Source: Ceriagrion tenellum
Lineage: Eukaryota; Arthropoda; Insecta; Odonata; Coenagrionidae
Assembly (NCBI GenBank): GCA_963169105.1
Contig: OY720633.1
Span: forward strand, 40,254,795-40,318,794
Reading direction: 5' to 3'
DNA length: 64,000 nt
The first letter of the stretch is position 1. Each line of letters starts with the position of its first letter. The position numbers and the translations under genes were made by a program. The notes beneath the pieces are model-generated. The model saw nothing but the letters and a program-made list of their open reading frames with translations, did not search any database and had not been told where the DNA came from. This document shows, piece by piece, positions 10,801 through 23,600 of the stretch.

Positions 10801-12140
10801 AAGAAACGATCAAGGAAGGCCGGACGCAGAAGATTTAGAATAAAGGGTTATAGAAATATTTTTTTGGGTTCAGAAATGATGTATGTTGTACACAGGTTGG
10901 AGATAAAAGGTTTGGCGCCTGTTTGTGGCTGGTGGAATGGTGATCGTGTTGGAACGGAAATTTTGTGAAAACTCCTGCTGGTAGAGGTTTACAGGTACGA
11001 CCTTCGTATTGTCAACAAAAATTGTCGTAAAATACTTCCGTAATTTTATTTAAGCATTCCCTGGCTTCCTTTGATTCCTGGTATGGCTGCTTATACTATT
11101 TTCGCAGTATTTACGTATAGCTGCTTAAGGCAAAAATACATAACTATGCTTTTAAATCTACTCTTCCAACTTTCTCCGTGAATTTCCTTGTGGTCTCTGC
11201 ATGTGCCATGACGTAATCCTGTTTGACATTTCGAGGAAGTTAGAATCCATTTATAATACATTTCAGTACTTTATGACTTGCAAGAAGCACGAGAATATAT
11301 TCCCCGCAAATATCGAATACGTATTAGTGGCCTTATATCTCGAATACATAGTCATAAAGACAGGCTGCCTCTCAATACCCAGGCAATATTTACCGTGAAA
11401 TATCAGGGAATGATCTTTTACGGCATGTTGAGAAAAAATATGGCAACGTGGCCTGATCTGAAATGTCATTTTGCATTTTTTCCTCACCTCTTAAGATGAT
11501 GATTCATCAGACAGATTTAAAAGAATGTACGTTTTGGAGATAAGAGGTATACATTTTTCCCGATTATTAATTAACGATTGACTAATTTTTCGGTCGTTCA
11601 ATCGTAAGAATGGTTCACTTCAGCCCTCCATCCTTCCCTATCTCATGCTAGTATTGTTACTCCCAGTTTGTTCTTCCTCTGTACTTACCTCTTAATTTGG
11701 TCTCTGTGCATTTACCTTGGCCTTTCTTTCTGGGCTATTTTATATGTTTTTACAACCGATAGCCAGTAAAGGTGGTTTCAAAAAGTAAACCTGACGTGAG
11801 TTTGGCTCGGATTTCACCGGTAATTTTTTGAAATTTAGTTTATCGGGACCTTATTTGACTTTGATATTGACTTCACGAGACGTAGGTTGAATTTCAGCAG
11901 ATTTCATTGGGTTAAAATGCGGATTTTATTTGCTGGACTCTTTGCATTTAAATGTAAAAGAAATACTTTGCTCAATGCTACGCCTTTTTAGTTATGGGCT
12001 TTTATATCTGTGGCTGTGAGTCTCCGGTATCCTCGTGATCCTGGTAACTTTTCCCAGAATAGCGTAGTAGTCATCTTGATTGAACCATGAAAGAATTTGA
12101 GAAAACGCGTCTTTTGTATGTGGACAACTTGCGAGGGCGA
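7801..12140. other. No recognisable gene or repeat
   Basis: AT-rich sequence with scattered short frames, including overlapping ones at 7987-8519 and 11201-11499. None shows a domain, signal peptide or conserved motif that I know, and both strands are open at similar lengths, as expected by chance. No terminal repeats found. Confidence 0.5.
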
Positions 12141-12159
12141 GTTATCCTTTCTTAGAATT

Positions 12160-12400
12160 ATCTTTCGTTAAAAATAGGCAAGCGAGGAGAGAAGAGTGGG
12201 CATAACACAAAAGAGGGAGTGAGACAGTCGGGGTGGGTACGATGTAGGGCGTTGTGTTTTTTTTAATGGTCCCTGAAGGAGAGGGGGTAAGTGGTGCCTG
12301 CGGGTGGTGACGAGTGGAAGTGGTGACGATATTGGGCAAGGCAGGAAATACGTTGCGTAGTAGTTGTAGCACTCCGGGCGGCTTGAGGGGAAATCTTGTG
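12160..12400. repeat. G-rich block similar to 13755-13930
   Basis: A purine-rich stretch containing GTCGGGGTGG, TGTGTTTTTT and a GTGGTGCCTG-like segment. The block at 13755-13930 has GTCGGGGTGG, TGTGTTTTTT and GTGGAGCCTG in the same order. The alignment between them is loose. This may be a diverged dispersed repeat or shared low complexity. Confidence 0.35.
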
Positions 12401-13754
12401 TCATTGAGTGCACTTTAATTAATTTCCAATAATTATTAGGACCAATCGTATTTTTCGTGCGATTTAGTTTATGTGATGGTGCTCATATTTAATGCAGTAA
12501 ATGATACACCATAGTAGTTCTCAAAATGTTTGCTTTGTTGAAAACATGTGATGTCCTGAGCTATTAAATGTTCTGTTTTAGCGGTGTTCGAAATTTAGGC
12601 GAACAATATACCTATTTGTATTATTTCTTCGTATTCGACTTGGCATGAACCCTTAATATTTGATGTAAACCATTGTAATGATATTTATTTTATATTAGCG
12701 CATCAAGAAGAAAAACTTAGTGTGTTTAATCAAAACATTAACAGATAAATCTCAAGTGCCGTAGGTATGCTTGTTAAAATAGCATCTCAAAAGCCAAATC
12801 GGCTAAATGCATTTTTATCCTTTTTTGGCTGTCGATAGTACCGTTGGGAGCACGTGTGCAAATTTTCTCACAAATTTGCTTATGGAAAAAAATCGCTTCA
12901 ACTACTTTAGGAAAACATGATTAGAAAAAAACTAAGGTCATTTAGCATTCACTGACTGCTTCCTGCAGACAAGGGCTACAGCCTTCGGAAATGGGGGCTA
13001 GGCCCAAGGAAGTCCAGGCCAGGCTTCGTCATGGGGCCTCATTTGCGGGCCTCGTGAAGTAAATTTCAATTCAATCATTTAAAATTATTTCCCAAATATG
13101 CAATTTCAATGAATATTAATTTACAGTAGAAATACGTAGGAACTACATCAATCGCTAATTTTGCAAAGTTTTATCAGGATTAAGAAATATATTTTTTATA
13201 GGAAATTATTTTTTTAAATAGTTTTTCGTCTATTTTTCAAACTATTGATTATAGTTATAAATTTTTGTTCGCATGAATTCCTACTGCGAAGCTTGAATAA
13301 ATGAATAAATACAACGTTGTATACATTGGCTTTACAACGTTACGTGGGGCCTCCAATTCATTGGTAGCCTATGAATGGGAATCTCACACCTCCGATCTGC
13401 AGCTGGGCCCTGCGGTGCTTATCTTTGGTGAATAAATGGAGACCTGTGTTTTTAAATTGTTTTATAAATGTAGGTGTTTGGATGCAGAGGTTTATTCGTG
13501 GGGCACCCCAGTTGTTAATCTAAAGGTTCATTGAGCATTATTGAATAATTTACTTGGCGCTTCCCTTAACTAATTCCTCGATTCTCAGAGGCGCTAAATA
13601 TTTGCCTGGGTCTTATGCATAACTATTAATGGATCTGAATATATTTTTCCTCTTTTAGTTTTAACTCTGGAGCCATATTCAATTGTTTTCTTTTAGTCTT
13701 CCCTAACGTTATTCCACTACTCCGTCGCTGGAAAGAGAGAGAACCATCATGGTG

Positions 13755-14560
13755 CTAGGAAATGGGCGAACAATGAGAGATGGGGAGAGTTAAGACGAGA
13801 AAGACACTGGTCGGGGTGGAAGATGAACGGGTGTGTTTTTTAAAGGGGTGCCGAGGAAGGAAGAGACGGTGGAGCCTGTTTGTATGCAGGGGAGAGGCGA
13901 TGACGTCGGGAATGGTGGGAAATTCGGGTGAATCCGGAGGTGTTGGGAGGGAGGAGAGGTTTACGAGTCGGACCTCTTTTTGCGTGGGCACGCCATCTTT
14001 TCCTTCCTATTTTGCGTGGGTGGTTCAAGTGTTTCCCTCTCCGAGTCCCTCAACGTCTTCTCCTTCGCCCACATTTCTTCTTATTCTCTCTCTTTCTCTC
14101 TCTGTCTATCTCTCTCTCCTACCCACGGTTGGAGCCGTCACAACCTTCGTTCCAGGCGCTCTCCAACTCGCCGTTCCTTAATACCCTATTCAATTCAACG
14201 CCCCGCTGTTTTTCCATGGCTTCTCACCTGAATGAGCGAGCCGAAATTCGGCCTTTTTTGTGCGTCAGTTGCGTTTACTTCGCTTCCGTCGGATGTCGAC
14301 TCAACCGGGAACAAATTGAAATGGACGAAAAGCCATTTCTTACTCTCGATTTCGGCTGGTGAAATGTAAACATGGCTCCACTCCTGGGGCACCTTCCCCC
14401 TGAAGATTCGCGTGTCGATTTCTCTGGAGGCCATTGAGTGCGCGTTCCAAGTGCAACCTCGCTTGCATGCTGCTTACTGGTTTTAAAGTGCTCTCCACTC
14501 ACCCACTCGGATATATTTAGGCCCGAGTTCCTGCGTTGCACGCCGTTTGGGTGTTACGAA
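13755..14560. other. CpG-rich and pyrimidine-rich block
   Basis: G-rich on the left (13755-13930), then C/T-rich with a TCTC simple repeat at about 14083-14124, then CpG-rich to about 14560. Overlapping frames up to 144 codons exist on both strands, but their composition (Ser, Pro, Arg, Leu) is that of low-complexity DNA. A promoter-type CpG cluster is possible. No start codon followed by a convincing splice donor was found. Confidence 0.4.
14083..14124 (+). repeat. TCTC simple repeat
   Basis: About 40 bp of imperfect CT dinucleotide repeat inside the pyrimidine-rich block. Confidence 0.8.
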
Positions 14561-17204
14561 AAAGGATGCATCTTTCACCGTTGGCCTTCGTAGGGTTTTC
14601 ATTGCTTTCAGGTGTACCACAGAGCATTTTGAAGGCACGAGAGAGAATTCGTGGTTGCACCGAGCGTAAATAAAGTAGGTTCTATTTCAAATACGATTTT
14701 ACTTGTTATCAGTTCCTGTTATCTCCATCCCAAGGTGGTTTCTGTGAGATTCTGAGTTTTTTCGGATACCATATTTGCAAATTCATTTCATATACTCTAG
14801 TCCTATTTAAGAAAGCCGGGTATTGAATTCATCCCAGGTATGAAACAAGTCAGAAAATACTGCAGTAGAGAGTCGCAATTATCTTATCAAAATTGGCATC
14901 TCTAGCAGTAACTTAATTGTGCGGATTTCCCTCTGATTGTATCCTTATCATTTTTATAGAGAAAAAATAATTCAAAGCTATGCTAAGTAATTTAACATGA
15001 CATTATTGCTCTATCTTACTTGTTTGTGACAAAATAGCTTAATGATATGTACATCCATCGCAACTCTCTTTTACACCCTGCAAAACGTATTAATCATTAA
15101 AATATTTATGCGCGAATGTCCAATTTTCATACTTTGAATATGAAGAAAACAAAACATTTAATCAACTAATTTACTTTTGCGATCTATGCAGTATAAAATT
15201 ATAATCTTTCCAAACACCCTTGTTATTCAAAGCGTTTAAAAACCCGTTCAACAGCAGTTAATATGGGGCAACCGACTGATGTAATATAAATCCATTGTTT
15301 ATTATAATTTAATAATATAAAACCAGTCAGGGTATCGTGAATATTTTTTCTCCAATCTGTTTGACCATGCTTTGTAAATATTTTGGGATCCAATGAGCTT
15401 CACATCTATGTTCCAAATTTTTATGATAAAGACGTTGCATCAAAATATCATGCGTGCAATAGAAAGAAAGCTGCAAGTAGTGTTTTAAATACTTTATTAG
15501 CTTCAATCTCTTTGGCTATTTTTCTGCACGTGACATGACATTCCTTTGGAACATAATTCATTCGTCATGTTATTCATTTAGATAAGAAACTACATGATGA
15601 ACTATTTGCGTATTAACAAAGAAATATTTGTATGAATATTTTTCACGTTCATTGTAATAATTGATTCAAATAAAAGTCAACAGCTTTATCATTAGTATTG
15701 TACTCGGGAATGACTTTTGTAGACCATCAATATCTGCTCTAACTTTCATAGCCTATATTACTCTAAAGGCTGATGAAAACTATAGTTATGACAGCATTTC
15801 GTCACAATCTTTTGAAAGTCGATTATATTAATTTCTGACGAAGGCGATTGTGTCCGCCGAATTATATAAACAAATCACACACGTAGAGGTAATTAAAACG
15901 TTCTCCGTTTCTTAAGGTGAAGCATTTAGGTTGCCTTGCCGTGATGCTGAAAAACACGCGTAGCTAGTGTTACTAGAAAATGAATCATTGTTCGAATAAC
16001 TTCTGCTTTGTTCATTGAAAACGAATTTATTTTACTCGCCAAAATATTGCGGAACTTGCTATTCTCAATGAGACTTTCAATTGAAAATTGGCCGCTCATC
16101 TAACCATTATTGGAACTTGGATATTTAAGACCGTAAATATCTCTCATGTGCATTCTCCCCGGACTAGTATTCCTCTTCAGCTGCTTCAGGCGAGGACCGC
16201 AATTCGTTTCTATAAATATGGGACACTTACAGTTGCTTTCATATCTCCACCCTGCCCCTCACCCTCAATTACCTTATTAATTCGACCTAGATAGCACCGG
16301 AAAATTAAATGTCTGACGAAGTCTCTCGCAGTGGAGATGATGTATTAGTGTTTAGCAGTTTCGCCTTTAGGGAGGCTCTGATTGCATGCATTTTAAGTGA
16401 AAATTTCGAAGTGTGCAAGTGGTTTTTCACCGAAACCATCGGAAAGTATAATTTTACATGTATTTAAACGGAATAATACCATATGGAATAGAATATATGG
16501 GTTTTCTGTGTACTAAGTGGCCACTTATTCAGTGTTTGCTTTTTAAAAGTATGGAATGCGTAATGAAAGAAGCGATTGCACAATTCTCTCTTTAACATGT
16601 CAAGTATGTAACGTTAGAGTTTAGAGAGAATTATTTTTCTCGCAAACAACCGAACTTTTTTCCTGTGATTCAGTATATAATGGAATAAAATAGATTAGAA
16701 TAACGTTTTATTGTGTCCTTCTTTCCCCATGAGAGCATAACAGATTCCAACAATAAAGTTCTGCTTTCAATGAAATCAAAGAACTTAAAACATGCCTCGA
16801 AAACGAATCATGGCAAACAAGAATATAAATTTGGCAGCAACCGATAAATATCATTATACACAAAAATGGAAAATGTGATATCAATCAGAAAAAAAAACAA
16901 TAATTTCTCAGATCATTATGTAAATGCAAAAAATACTGTAATTAGGTACATATTTTTGTTAGTGACACATAGTGGTCGTTAAAATAATAATTAAATTATT
17001 TTCCCTGACAAAGAGAGAGAGGAAGAATTTTATATCAATAGTAGTGAGGAATTCCAGAGTTTTGAGCCAGTAATAAGAAAAGACTTAAGGTAAGTATTTG
17101 TCTGAAGTGTATGGCGGGCGTTAGATGTAGGAGGGAACAGTCGTAGTGGGTCTAAAAACTGAGACTGGTCTGGGTTTAATCATGAATTAAGAATGGGCTG
17201 GATA
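14561..17204. other. Unassigned AT-rich sequence; possible Penelope-like tail near 15.83 kb
   Basis: No gene recognised. At 15835-15865 the plus strand reads CTGACGAAGGCGATTGTGTC then CGCCGAAT. This has a full CUGANGA box, a GGCG/CGCC stem and GAAT in place of GAAA, followed by AAACAAATC much as in the other Penelope-like tails. The GTC cleavage site is missing, so this is at best a decayed remnant. Confidence 0.35.
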
Positions 17205-17695
17205 ATTATGGCATAAGAGGGTGAAGAGGAGAGGAAGTGCGTGAAGAGGAAGAGTTGAGCCAAGCAAATATTTCCTCTGAGAAGAGGTTTTAAGCCATAA
17301 TATGTTGTGACGGTGGTGGGAGATATGTTCATCCTTACGAAGGTCAAAGACAAAGCTTGCACAGGAATTAAAGAGACGCTGAAACTTGTTTTCTTATTCA
17401 AATTAAAGTTTATTATTGACCAAAGCGCAATAATCAAATGAAGGGAATATGAGCGTCGAAGCAAGGGATATTTGTGTAATTTTTACTGACGTAATGTTTT
17501 GTTGACCTTATTTGAAATTCCATGGCTGTGACGATTCCACGAGAGATTATTAGTAAGTGTATTGCCGAGGGATCTTACAGGATTACTAAACCCATTGTCG
17601 ACAACACCCACCTTAATGTTGGGTGATACCGACATGCCGAAATGTGAAAAATTACTAAGTGTTCTGTGTTTAAGGTTTATTTGGTACAAGGAGTC
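17205..17695 (-). mobile_element. LINE reverse transcriptase C-terminal fragment
   Basis: On the minus strand from about 17690: SPNIKVGVVDNGFS, VRSLGNTLTNNLSWNRHSHG, SNKVNKTLRQ, then a stop near 17483. After frame changes the sequence continues with FVFDLRKDEHIS, WLKTSSQRKYLLGS near 17230-17330. This is the thumb region of a non-LTR RT: a SLG-x-L-(S/T)NNLSW motif followed by a (V/I)F-x-(L/I)R-x-DEH motif. The LINE at 60 kb has the same motifs (VKSLGVHLNNTLSW, VFNIRYDEH), so the two are related families. The catalytic boxes are absent and several stops and frame changes make it a pseudogene. Confidence 0.75.
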
Positions 17696-20327
17696 TATTT
17701 AATTATAGGATACATGGCCGCCAGGGCCCCGCTGCCCCCAAAATAACCCCACACAAAAAGTACCACAGTCTCCACTTTACTTCCGTTACAAGAGCAAAAG
17801 AACAAGTGCAGAGGTTTATTTTAATTTTTTATAGAATTTCAGTTACGATACATGGTTAAAATGTTCACTATCGAATGGCAGAAAAAATGAAGAATGCAAC
17901 ACTTGCAATCGGTTTTGTTTACATTTCCTTTTTGCATAAATTTTACCTTTTCAGTTACAAAATTATCAATTTTTCTCAGATTTCAACATTTGCATTATTT
18001 CTTTGGCAACCTGATAAATGGCTAGAAACGGGAAATTTCCCCCAGGTATTTTGCGGTTTAAATTAAAAGAGCAATATTTGCATCTATTTACGTATGTATT
18101 TATAATTTCCACGAATTTATGATAAATGTAGGGTGTTCAACTCTTGCGACATTGTTGTAAAAAGTGCACTTGGTACACAACGTACAATTACAATGGCGTC
18201 AGCCCTCTTTATTTCGATGTGTAATTTGGCTCACCCATGCAATGAGATCTGTCATTCGATAAATGCTGATTTAAGTATTACTTCTCTTAGTATGCCCTAA
18301 TTGCATACTCACTAATGCTGAAGAGGTTTGTGTTAATATTGAGTGATGACCATGTGGGCTGAGTTTTGAATGGGGAAATAAGATTTTAAGTGAATATTAC
18401 TGTGGACCATGTGGTTGTTTCCCAACTGGATGCCATAATTAATTATTATTTATGCTTGAATTTGAAATATGTTTCATTCAGATAAGATTTTAAGGTTTGT
18501 GTATATTTTTTATGTGCTTTGAGGACATTCTTTCAGTGCATGAAGGCCATATAAAGTTTCTGTTCATATTTTATGAAATTTCAATTACAGCTGTAATGTC
18601 TAAATATATTATTCCTAAAATAAGCTCAACCGGGGCTGTAAAATTAGCATACATAATTGAATTAATTTATCCAATCTCGAGCTGTGAGTGAAGAGTCCTT
18701 TCAGAGTTTTTTTTTGCCGATTCATGAGAATTTTTATTGCCACGCCGAACGGAAGGTGTCTTCATTTTCCCCTTCGTCGGTGTTACCGACGCCGCTGAGG
18801 ATGAACGTTTATGCGTGCGCTTAATTTTTTTCCTTAAACTGGAAGTAATTATTGTAATTGACTCGTGAACAAACGCAACAAAAGTCGGAGATCCATGACA
18901 TAAAAAAACATCTTCCCTTGTGTGATAATTCCTACCAAAATTCATCCCGTATCCCAGCCATTTTTTCTCTTTACGCCTTATTTTTTGTGTCTGTGAGGAC
19001 CGAGAGAGATTTTGCCAATTCATTTGAGCCTCATCGTATCTCCTTCCCTTCTCTTCCTCTGTCCGCTTTCCTCTGTCCTTCCTGCTTCGCCATCCTCATT
19101 TCCTTCTCTCTTCGGTTTTCTTTCCATGCTCGTCCTTTTTCCTATTCTCTCCCCTCTCGCCCCTCTCTTCTGGCGGATTCTCTCTCGTCCCTTTTTTCTA
19201 TTCACCTTTGTGATTTTTTTCCTCCAAGACCCAGTGTGGCCACCTCCATGATTTTCATCCGGAGAATCCGGACATTTAGATCTCTTCCCGTCTATGGTTT
19301 AATCTGTTGGTTTGATTGCTGAAATAATGTGTTTTTATGTTCTTTATAAATTTAAGGAAAATTTCAATACCTCCTTTAAACGATGTACCAGTATAAATTT
19401 CAGAAAAACGTTTAATTCTTGTTCTTATATGAAAATATTGCTTATTACGAGCCTGTACCGTGACTTGTTGTTACAGGTTTTTTTCCTGGTATCTTTTGTT
19501 TTTTTGTAGCCAAGTGTGTTTCCCACTATGGAATAAGAAAATACACAGGAGAAGTAAATATTTCACGGTCAATCCAAATGGTACATCCAGCATACAAAAA
19601 TGCTTCTTCGTAATCTTTTACCATTTTGCCAGTAATTAGACAGCTTAAAACCTAGGCTGAAAACAGAATCAACTGCTACCATAACAAAATACTACTCTTC
19701 ACTTAGTCTTAAACTATATTTAAAATTTCTAATCAATGAGGGCATACTTAGTTGTATAATATAAGCCTTGGATTTAAACTTGGCCTGAAAGTTCTTCTGT
19801 ATGCCAATCCTGAAAAAAGGATAAAATATGAGAAATTTGTTTTGTTACGGTTCATAAAAAAATGTAACTTCGGGCTAAAATTGCAAGTTTAAAGATGAAG
19901 CATCTAAAATTCGTTTTTTTTTTGGTTGGTATAAAAAAACTGACTCACAAATTGCAGAAGCAAGGCATACCTCCTTCGGTAAAAATTTTTATTTTATAAA
20001 TGTGGTTTTCGACAAGTGAGGCACAAGTTTTTGTATTAGTTATAAGCATTTTCATGTACAACTATAACTCATACATTAGGAAAATTACACCCCTCTTTGT
20101 TAAATACAGTGGTTTTAAATCTTTATTTCTTAAATAAATAAGTTATAAGGTTTTTTTCCAAAAATATAATTTTCTCAAATACTCTCGCGGAATAATTTAA
20201 AAATTACCACGAAAAATTCAAGGTGTGGGAAATATTTTTCAATTTTTGTTTTGAACTCCAAAAATATTGCATAGCGTATTTTTTTAAAAAATTGCAAAGA
20301 CATCCGGAGATTTAAAGCTATAGCACA
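17696..20327. other. Unassigned; pyrimidine-rich block 19000-19250
   Basis: AT-rich overall, with a C/T-rich stretch at about 19000-19250 giving overlapping low-complexity frames on both strands. The minus frame at 18667-19023 (118 codons, Lys/Ser-rich) resembles no family that I know. No repeat structure found. Confidence 0.45.
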
Positions 20328-20335
20328 GCGTAGAG
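20328..20335 (+). repeat. Left target-site duplication of hAT MITE
   Basis: GCGTAGAG directly before the element. The right copy, GTGTAGAG at 20645-20652, differs at one position. Eight bases is the duplication length of hAT transposons. Confidence 0.8.
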
Positions 20336-20644
20336 CAGTGTAATTCAAACTTTTTCGAGCCTCCGCTCCCCTTTTTCCCACAAGCCATTACTCAGCACCC
20401 CCAACCATAAGCTAAGCATAAGCAAAGTCATGGACTGCATGAACATAGTAAGATATTTATAACAATGAAGCTAAAACAATTGCGATTGAACTATTTTTTT
20501 ATTTCAAATCCAACATATAGACGGTTTACTCATCCTCAGACATGTATATTCGGTATGTGCCCAGCCTCCAGCGCACCCTTGCAGCCCCCTATGATGAAAG
20601 CACCGCCCTCCAGGGGGCCGTAGCGCCCACTTTGGGAACCTCTG
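20336..20644. mobile_element. hAT-type MITE, 309 bp
   Basis: Starts CAGTGTAATTCAAACTTTTT and ends AAAGTGGGA-type inverted sequence (CCCACTTTGGGAACCTCTG). The ends are imperfect terminal inverted repeats of the CAGNG-NNTTC-AAA type typical of hAT elements. An 8-bp duplication flanks it. It is too short for a transposase and has no long frame, so it is a non-autonomous copy mobilised in trans. The single mismatch in the duplication suggests moderate age. Confidence 0.85.
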
Positions 20645-20652
20645 GTGTAGAG
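20645..20652 (+). repeat. Right target-site duplication of hAT MITE
   Basis: GTGTAGAG, matching GCGTAGAG on the left at 7 of 8 positions. Confidence 0.8.
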
Positions 20653-23600
20653 TGTTGGCCCTCCAACATTTAAGCCACGTATAGCTTGGTTGAAAGTTCC
20701 TGGCACTTTCGCAGAAACCCATTTTTGTCCTGGGTGTGTCTTATTTTGACAAATTACGGTTGATAGAGCGGGTAAACAAAAGCGATTATTTTATTTCCTG
20801 ACTTTAAATTTACCACTTGCGATCGACGCCAGAGTCCCCGCATTTTCTTCTTTTTCGCATCGTACTGTCTTAGGAACTTTCAGCCGAACTATAACCCTTT
20901 CCAAAGCAAATGTTTCTCGTGGAGTTGCAAGAAATATCTTTTATTTAGTTCTATTTATGTTTATATTACTAACTGTAGGAATGCAAAGTTATGAATAGTA
21001 TGGTAATCATTAATGAAGAAAATTGTTGTTAAAACCCTAGATGGAATCAGTAATTTAATTTTAGTTATTATCGCCAAACATATAAATAACTGCCGCGGAC
21101 TTAGCCCTTAAGACTCACTTGTGGAGTCTGGTGAATCCCTGGGGCTCACACCGAAGAGGTAAAATGTTAGTATTATTTATTGTCATGGCGATTGAATGGC
21201 CGGTTACAATAATTACTGGGAGCACGATATGAAATTACGAATGTTTGAGAAACAATTTTAGGACAGAATTTTGCATTTGGTGAGTTTAACTGGAGATGGG
21301 GACTATCCTGAATGGTTGGCAGCGCTGCTTCAAGCTCCACTACGGCTTCTTTCATTCTATTCATTCTTTAACCGTTTGCTTTGTATCCTTCTTCTTCTCA
21401 CTCGATTTCTCTCTCCCTCAAATCTTTTGTCATTCCGAGAGACTTGTTGCGACGCATTCACTCTCTTCTCTCGAGCCACGCCCATTTTCTTTCTGTCTCT
21501 TCTTCAAATCTGAAACCGCAAGTCTTTCCTCACGTTCCTCGTCGAATTGCGAGGATGCTCGTGAGCAGAGAACGCGAAAAATTAAATTGCTTTCTGATGA
21601 GAAGACTTTTTTTTCTTTAACTCTCCCCGGAAAGCTCCTCAAAACATATTCTGCAGGACTCGCTGACTGAATTTCTATGCCTTACGCATCTCTCTCAAGC
21701 TGTTTTACGTCTTGTGTTGAATATCTCCTCTTTTTGACGATCGTTCATGTTCTACACTATATAATGTCCATGTTATTAGAGCCCACAATGAAAAACACAT
21801 CTCGGAAATATTTTTTGCTCGTGGAGCCTCGTCATGCCGTTGTTGGATTTTAGGGAAGACTTTGGAGTAAATTCTCTCAATTCAATATTAGATGATTGTA
21901 CCTAGCGTACCTGTCTTTCACCATTATGACGGCTGTATGTCTATGATGTAATGTAATTATCCTCGTTTTCCATGCACATTAAAGCAATGATTTGCGCGTT
22001 AATAACGCCCATGATTTTTTCGGTCATGTTATTATTTTTGATCGCTTTCTAGGTCACTTGAATAAAGTGATATTATTTGTATACTTCCCGAGAAAATTGT
22101 GGGATGAAGATCTCATTTTGCAAAATATTTCCATTGCTAATAACAGGAATACAACGTCGTGTTTTCTTCTAATTCATTGGGTTGGCACACAACCAGTTTC
22201 TGTTATAAAGCCATCATAAAATATATAAAATTAAATCCTCTTGTAGCCCATACTCTATTCTGTATCAGTTGCGTACTGTACACGTGATGATAGCATAATA
22301 ATTGAAATCGGTCTTGTTCAATGCAATGAATCAGTGTAAAACATAAAGTTTTGTTCCTATAACATCTTTCTTAGAAAAAATAGTGCCAAAGATGGCTATT
22401 AAAAAATTAATAACCCTCTTTCCAATGTTAGTCTTCTTTTGGAATTTGTCCCAAGATAGTTGAGTCAACTGGATTCCTGGTCATTAAAAACATTTCACAA
22501 TTTGAAATAATTGAAGGTTGTCTATGTAATTTCGCTATTAAAATGAATTATGCTAGTTAGAGCGAGATAGTTACCATTGTCATAACGGAGGCCATATTCG
22601 AATTTTACGTTTTAATTTCAGGAGCTGTACGAGGCATGAAGTAAACGTAGTATTAAATGTGAAATAACATACTTTTATGTGACTGAATTCTAAATATTTA
22701 AATAAAAATACATGCTTAAGTCTTAAACTAGGCTCATTGATTTCGGGCGGTAAGTTTAAAACTCACTCAAAACGGAAGGTTTTTTCGTGATTCTGATAAA
22801 ACTACCTCGGTGACATTATGATTTATCAAAATAAAAGCTGAGCAAAGATACAAACTAGAACTGTTAATTTTTGACGAGATCTAGGTGTTATAAATTCCTC
22901 ATTTTTTTAATAATGTCTCTTTGGAGTGCGTACACGTACCATTTCCCATGTAAAAGATCTGGTATTTTTCGTCAAAAATATCGGAAAGTAGTTCGGTAAG
23001 GGGCTGATATTTTGGCATTTTGGAAGGTTGAGGTATTTTTATTTGAAATGAGACCAAATTCATTGATTTATAGGTGAAATGATATTTCGCTCAAACTACC
23101 TTAGGGCCACCTATTAAGTCGCTATATATTTTCATCATAGTTATCTTTACATATTTTATGAATATAAAATGCATCTGCTCTTCGTCTGAAATGAGTACAT
23201 GACTAAGCAAAGGCAATTGAAACTGTTTGTATTGTTTTGTTGTTAAATTAATCGGCGACTACAGAATGATAGATATAGTCTGCTGGCTATTCAAAGTGTG
23301 ATCACAAAATGGTTGATAAGGACCTGCGAGATTCTCTTTATACATATTCATCCAGTCAATCAGACATTGATGAAAATGGTTCGTTGAGTTCATCATCTTT
23401 AAATGTTTATTTATTAGCTTGGGAAACTGAAAAGCTCGAGTGATTCTCTTTGGTGTTATTTTAATGCAAATGTTGCTTTTGTTTATCGATTTTATTCTGA
23501 ACCCGCAGGCTTTGGATCGCTTCAAGTGATTAATTCAGGATTTATAACCACAACTATGCAATTGAATGATGATATGACGCCGAAATGTATTCAGCCTTTT

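Noticed and set aside
12960..13420. GGGGGCTAGGCCCAAGG and GGGGCCTC words suggesting another hAT-type element
   Set aside because: No matching terminal inverted repeat or duplication could be found at the edges.
13780..14362. Overlapping frames of 133 and 144 codons
   Set aside because: They come from a pyrimidine-rich and CT-repeat stretch open in several frames at once.
16307..16345. CTGACGAAGTCTCTCGCAGT as a further hammerhead-like core
   Set aside because: A TCTC/GAGA stem exists, but no GAAA box follows it and no tail signal is present.
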